Part shown: piece after piece, positions 60,264 to 64,000 of the stretch
Position numbering within the stretch: position 1 is the stretch's first letter
How the letters are laid out: each line of letters starts with the position of its first letter
NCBI GenBank assembly: GCA_018666155.1
Contig: JABJAH010000005.1
Location: 41,057-105,056, forward strand
Length of the DNA stretch: 64,000 nucleotides
Direction: 5' to 3'
DNA from: Rhodospirillaceae bacterium
GTDB lineage: Bacteria; Pseudomonadota; Alphaproteobacteria; Rhodospirillales; Rhodospirillaceae
Notes under the pieces: generated by a model
Told to the model about the DNA's origin: nothing
Seen by the model: the letters and a program-made list of their open reading frames with translations, nothing else
Databases searched by the model: none
Program-made: the position numbers and the translations under genes

Positions 60264-61054
60264 TTCGCGCGCGCCCACTGTCCGTTGCCGCGCGCGCAGG
60301 CGCTGCCCGTTGCGGTCTTGCTGACCCCATTTAACGTAATCACTTGCTCGAAGTCGCGACATCGCAAGGTGCCCAACATGTGCTCAGACAATGCCTGAAC
60401 TGACCCGTATCCGCCTTCGTAGGTCCATTCAATAATTTCACCAATTTGCGCGTCCGTCGCTGCGGCTTGCGCTGCATTTTGAAGGCCGATCTGATCTTTT
60501 GACAATTGTGCGAGAACAGCCGGTGGAAGAATCCCTAAGGCGGCTTCGGTGGTGGCTCGGCTTTCTTGATAGGCCTGCATTGCTTTGATTTGTTCTTTGC
60601 TAAGGCGTGCTGGCGGAGTTTGCGGCAACTGTTGGCGCTGCAAGGTTTGGGGGGACGTGTAGGACGAGCGGGCTGCAGTGGACCGATTGGCCAGGCTGCG
60701 CGGTTGATAGGTGTTGGTATTGGGGTAGCGGACAGCACCACGTGGTCCATAAGCGGTTCGGTTGACCGTGTTGAGGCTGCGATTGACCGACCGGTTGACC
60801 TGGTTCAATCCTCTGGTCGCCTGATTGTTAAACTGCGTTAGGCCACGCGAAACCTGATTGTTGAGAACATTAAGACTGCGATTGATCGGTGCCGTAATGG
60901 GCGCCACCAACGGTGCCGGATTCACCCGAAGTCCGAGTTGCGCCTGCGCGGGTTCGGACGACACTCCCAGCAGAAGCATCATGGCCACGGCCAACCCAAA
61001 GCCGCCAAAAGCGTTTGATTTAGGCCATACCAATTTGGATGAATGTGCTTTCAT
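60257..61054 (-). CDS. Exported protein with Asn-rich helical repeats and 17-kDa-surface-antigen-like tail
   Basis: A signal peptide (AVAMMLLLGVSSEPAQA) precedes a repeat segment of the form NRSLNVLNNQ, TQFNNQATRG, LNQVNRSVNR, SLNTVNRT (residues about 55-100), a Ser/Thr/Pro-rich stretch, and LSKEQI helices. The last 70 residues end GTLRCRDFEQVITLNGVSKTATGSACARGNGQWARA, resembling the C-terminal end of Rickettsia-type 17-kDa surface antigens (RCREYxxTVTIxGxxxxxxGxAC). It is probably envelope-associated; no lipobox Cys was seen. The last codons overlap the convergent ligase by 7 bases. Confidence 0.7.
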   Translation of the reverse strand: MKAHSSKLVWPKSNAFGGFGLAVAMMLLLGVSSEPAQAQLGLRVNPAPLVAPITAPINRSLNVLNNQVSRGLTQFNNQATRGLNQVNRSVNRSLNTVNRTAYGPRGAVRYPNTNTYQPRSLANRSTAARSSYTSPQTLQRQQLPQTPPARLSKEQIKAMQAYQESRATTEAALGILPPAVLAQLSKDQIGLQNAAQAAATDAQIGEIIEWTYEGGYGSVQALSEHMLGTLRCRDFEQVITLNGVSKTATGSACARGNGQWARANY

Positions 61055-61134
61055 AACCCCAGTATACGCGAATTACAGACTTGGATCGAAGTGCAAGTTT
61101 TCTTAAATAAATACATATAAAACAATAACTTAGA

Positions 61135-61599
61135 CTAATCGTCCATAAAGCCTGGATCAACGTTAGCGACGTAAGTGGCTTTCAAATAGGGAAAAGCGCC
61201 GAGCGGTGATTCAACGTAGTGACAAAAGCGCCAGCCCTCTGCCGTGCGTTTTACGATTGCCGAGACCCGTACATCGAGTCCAAGGGGGGCGTCTTCCATG
61301 CCTTTGATCAGTCCGTTCCAATGCATGATGAAGTTCATCACGGCATGGGTATCACTGATTTGTTTACACTGAAGATCCTTGGTGCGGATCGTGAATTTTA
61401 ACAATAGGCTCTCGGCTGCGCGCCAATAGGGCTCGATCACATCCCAGCCGTACATTGGATTGGGAACTTCCTCGGCGATGTAAAACGGATTGGATTCCTC
61501 GGGGTCCCACAATTCCCTCAATTCGGTGGGTTTGAGACGGCACCAGCGATCTCTAAATCCACTGAGTAAATCTTCAAGTTCAGTATCTAGGTCGCTCAT
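61135..61599 (-). CDS. SnoaL/NTF2-fold protein
   Basis: The 154-residue protein has the cone-like NTF2 layout: ELEDLLSGFRDRWCRLKPTELRELWDPEESNPFYIAEE, YGWDVIEPYWRAAESLL, and HAVMNFIMHWNGLI and TAEGWRFCHYVESP on the strands. Family members are polyketide cyclases, ketosteroid isomerases or hydratases, or merely binding proteins. ATG at 61599 has GGAG five bases upstream; the ATG-like codon 19 residues earlier is not needed. It is divergent from the response regulator across 161 bases. Confidence 0.75.
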   Translation of the reverse strand: MSDLDTELEDLLSGFRDRWCRLKPTELRELWDPEESNPFYIAEEVPNPMYGWDVIEPYWRAAESLLLKFTIRTKDLQCKQISDTHAVMNFIMHWNGLIKGMEDAPLGLDVRVSAIVKRTAEGWRFCHYVESPLGAFPYLKATYVANVDPGFMDD

Positions 61600-61760
61600 G
61601 TGGTCTCCGACAATGTGATCCCGAGGCGGGTTTCTAATCTCCCTAACCAATAACATGAAAACTATATAATGTGCGGGCTAAGGACAGTGTGCTCTTATGC
61701 GGTATGTTGGCAATGATCTGCTTTGATCCGTGGTCATATGAATAATAGGGAAAGCCCACC

Positions 61761-62438
61761 ATGCGCGTTCTGGTCGTAGAAGACGATCTCAAGACAGCGG
61801 GTTTTGTCACGAAAGGTCTGCGTGAGGCCGGTTACGTGGTGGATCATGCTGAAGACGGCAATCAAGCGCTCGAGCGCGCGTTGTCGGACACCTATGATGT
61901 CATGGTTATCGATCGCATGTTGCCTGGTCCCAACGGCATCAAAGTGGTTGAGACCATTCGCGAAGAAGGCATTGATTCTCCTGTCCTCTTTCTCAGTGCT
62001 TTGGGGGACGTTGAAGACCGTGTCGAAGGATTAAAGGCGGGGGGAGACGACTATCTCGTCAAACCTTTCGCCCTTGCAGAACTGCTGGCTCGAATTGAAG
62101 CGTTGACGCGTCGCGGCCGCGGGCAGGGCGAGCTCACTCAACTCTCTGTCGGTGATCTGGAAATGGATATTCTGGCGCGCAAAGTCACGAGAGAAGGTAA
62201 GCGTGTCTATCTGCACCCGCGCGAATTCAAGTTGCTCGAATTTTTGATGCGCCACGCTGGGCAAGTGGTCACGCGTACAATGCTTTTAGAGAATGTCTGG
62301 GAATATCATTTTGATCCCCAGACCAATGTGATCGACGTGCACATTAGCCGTTTGCGGCAGAAGATTGATAAGCCGTTCGAAACCGCGGTTCTGCAGACTG
62401 TTCGCGGTGCCGGATATAAACTAGAGCCCGCCGTCTAA
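61761..62438 (+). CDS. OmpR/PhoB-family response regulator
   Basis: The receiver domain shows the acid pair E7/D8-D9, phospho-acceptor D51 in VMVIDRMLPGPNG, S79 and K101 in LVKPF. A winged-helix DNA-binding domain follows, with YLHPREFKLLEFLMRHAGQVVTRTMLLENVW and VHISRLRQKID. It is partnered with the kinase 3 bases downstream. The resemblance to CusR/QseB-type regulators is general. Targets are unknown. AGGG lies 10-14 bases before the ATG. Confidence 0.92.
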   Translation: MRVLVVEDDLKTAGFVTKGLREAGYVVDHAEDGNQALERALSDTYDVMVIDRMLPGPNGIKVVETIREEGIDSPVLFLSALGDVEDRVEGLKAGGDDYLVKPFALAELLARIEALTRRGRGQGELTQLSVGDLEMDILARKVTREGKRVYLHPREFKLLEFLMRHAGQVVTRTMLLENVWEYHFDPQTNVIDVHISRLRQKIDKPFETAVLQTVRGAGYKLEPAV

Positions 62439-62441
62439 GCC

Positions 62442-63848
62442 GTGGCTCGCTTCGGACGCCTGGTCAAAACCACCACCTTTCGCTTCGCTTTGCTTTACAC
62501 GGCGGTATTCGCCGGTTCTGTGGGCGCGCTTTTCGTTTTCGTTTTTATCAACACAAGCGTGTTTGCCGAACAGCAAACCGAGGCCGCGATTGAGGCTGAG
62601 GTCAAAGGGTTTCAGGATACATTTAGGCGCGAAGGCGTTGGGGGCCTGGTCAATGCCATTGATCGGCGTATTGATCCCAATACGAGAACCGACGGCATCT
62701 ACATTCTCACCAACCCCAATCAGCAGAGGATAGCCGGCAATCTGACAGCGTGGCCCGATGATATCCGTGCTGATGATCTGTGGATCAATTTTTCGATTGT
62801 CGACTTGCAGGCTGCCGAGCCCGGCCTTGCTGACGTTCGCGGCCTACAATTCCTCATCCCAGGCGGTTATCGGCTCATGGTCGGCCGGGATATCCGGGAA
62901 GCGCGTGCGTTTCGGTCCCAGCTTCTGCGCTCATTGAATATTGGGCTGGGTATTACAGTCGCGCTGGGCGTGCTCGGTGGGTTGCTATTTAGCCGCTCCA
63001 TAATGGGGCGAGTTGAAAAAATCACTCAAACCTGCCGACGCATTATGCGTGGTGACCTCAGCCAACGCATCGACAGCACAGGGCAAAGTGATGAGTTGTC
63101 CCGTCTGTCTGCATCGGTCAATGAAATGCTCGACCAAATCGAGCGACTGATGAATGGTATGCGCGAGGTCTCAGACAACGTTGCCCATGATTTGCGTACC
63201 CCCCTTAACAGGTTGCGCGTGCGTCTGGAGATTGCGGCCAACAGCGCGACAGACGAAAAAGAAAAAGAAGAGCTTGAAGAGGCGATCGCCGACGCCGATG
63301 GTTTGCTGGCGACCTTTTCATCGCTGTTGAGAATTGCACGGGCGGAGGCGTCGCTTCGACGCTCCTTTGGGTCGTTGGATTTAGGATTAATTGTTGAGGA
63401 CGTGGTTGATCTCTATCAGCCGCTCGCTGAGGAAAAGGGAGTCGAATTCAGCTCGACAATCGATTTCTCCGTTAAGGGCTGGGGAGACCCTAATCTTGTG
63501 GCGCAGGCTTTGGCGAACCTGGCCGATAACGCCGTTAAATACACGCCGTCGGGCGGACGGGTTTCGATCTCAGTTAAAGACGAAAGCGGGTCCGCCACAA
63601 TGGAAATTGCCGACTCGGGACCCGGTATTCCGACGTCTCACCATGGCAAAGTGTTCGAGAGGCTCTATCGCTTAGATAATAGCCGCAGCACGCCTGGGTC
63701 AGGATTAGGCCTAAGTTTGGTCAGGGCGGTGGCCAGGTCTCACGGGCTTTCAGTGACGTTGTCTGATAATGCCCCAGGTTTAGCCGTTTCAGTCGTGTTC
63801 CCATCGCCTCCCGGACCCGTGAGCAGTGATGAAACGAAGCCTCTTTAG
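62442..63848 (+). CDS. Membrane sensor histidine kinase
   Basis: The 468-residue kinase has a TM helix (LLYTAVFAGSVGALFVFVFI), a periplasmic loop of about 120 residues, a second TM (IGLGITVALGVLGGLLF), HAMP, the H box VAHDLRTPLNRLR with H249, the N box NLADNAVKYTPSG, the G1 box ADSGPGIP and the G2 box PGSGLGLSLV. GTG start three bases after the regulator stop. The C-terminal extension (PSPPGPVSSDETKPL) is unremarkable. The input signal is unknown. The 152 bases after it (63849-64000) hold no recognisable feature. Confidence 0.92.
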   Translation: MARFGRLVKTTTFRFALLYTAVFAGSVGALFVFVFINTSVFAEQQTEAAIEAEVKGFQDTFRREGVGGLVNAIDRRIDPNTRTDGIYILTNPNQQRIAGNLTAWPDDIRADDLWINFSIVDLQAAEPGLADVRGLQFLIPGGYRLMVGRDIREARAFRSQLLRSLNIGLGITVALGVLGGLLFSRSIMGRVEKITQTCRRIMRGDLSQRIDSTGQSDELSRLSASVNEMLDQIERLMNGMREVSDNVAHDLRTPLNRLRVRLEIAANSATDEKEKEELEEAIADADGLLATFSSLLRIARAEASLRRSFGSLDLGLIVEDVVDLYQPLAEEKGVEFSSTIDFSVKGWGDPNLVAQALANLADNAVKYTPSGGRVSISVKDESGSATMEIADSGPGIPTSHHGKVFERLYRLDNSRSTPGSGLGLSLVRAVARSHGLSVTLSDNAPGLAVSVVFPSPPGPVSSDETKPL

Positions 63849-64000
63849 GCCCAGAAAATTCTATTGCAACCATACCCCAGAGCCATGCGTCGGGTGACGG
63901 GCCTGTGTGTTTAGACCAGGGATAATGGCTGGAGGCTTATGTTTTCGAATAAAAACAATAAAGCATCCTTTTTTTTAGCTGATAATGCAGCTTGTGGTAG

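Noticed and set aside
1..64000. Insertion sequences, prophage or tRNA genes
   Set aside because: No transposase, integrase, terminal repeats or tRNA-like cloverleaf with TTCGAnTC arm was recognised in either strand.

Overview
The window reads as chromosomal DNA of an alphaproteobacterium, probably marine or environmental. Pointers are the 17-kDa-surface-antigen-like tail protein, the tandem DUF1330 protein, a SapC homologue, a bioMNY biotin transporter, a small MARKPNY-type basic protein, and moderate GC with frequent GTG and TTG starts. This assignment is inference from gene content. No rRNA, tRNA, insertion sequence, prophage or CRISPR array was seen.

Region 1 (1-24.7 kb) is a surface-glycan island. 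A cut-off CoA-transferase tail is followed by plus-strand sugar-modifying genes (methyltransferases, an unrecognised protein, hexapeptide acyltransferase, SDR, cupin). Next comes a tightly packed 12-gene minus-strand run (16483 down to 5316). It holds a domain-reversed HldE-like kinase/nucleotidyltransferase, a sugar-1-P nucleotidyltransferase, two SDR epimerase/dehydratases, GmhA, a zinc-type dehydrogenase, a split transketolase, a HAD protein, an APH-fold kinase and two methyltransferases. Together these suggest a route from pentose-phosphate intermediates to a modified, possibly C-methylated, heptose. A secreted FG-GAP/ASPIC-UnbV protein separates this from a pseudaminic-acid block: pseI, a surface-carbohydrate transferase, pseF and a Nudix-like gene on the minus strand, and pseB-pseC diverging on the plus strand. 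No pseG or pseH is visible.

Region 2 (24.7-38.2 kb) starts at a bidirectional terminator. It holds an H1-like Lys/Ala repeat protein, a class I methyltransferase, an AI-2E transporter, a cupredoxin-EAL-outer-membrane-protein operon, a TonB receptor, a nitrilase-fold protein lacking its catalytic Cys and Lys, and a membrane pseudokinase fused to an FGE-sulfatase-type domain.

Region 3 (38.2-49.1 kb) mixes a spermidine-synthase-like protein, a cold-shock protein, two MFS carriers, a second methyltransferase of the family found in region 2, a WrbA-like flavodoxin, a DUF1838 protein, an MDR reductase, a GST and SapC. It ends with an SDR carrying both signature motifs of halohydrin dehalogenases.

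Region 4 (49.1-64 kb) has a class III nucleotide cyclase operon, a 3-methyladenine glycosylase, an oligopeptide-binding protein, YaaA, an ArsC/Spx-like protein and a tandem DUF1330 protein. It continues with an overlapping operon SLC13-bioM-bioN-bioY-acyl-CoA ligase, a 17-kDa-antigen-like protein, an NTF2-fold protein and an OmpR-type two-component system.
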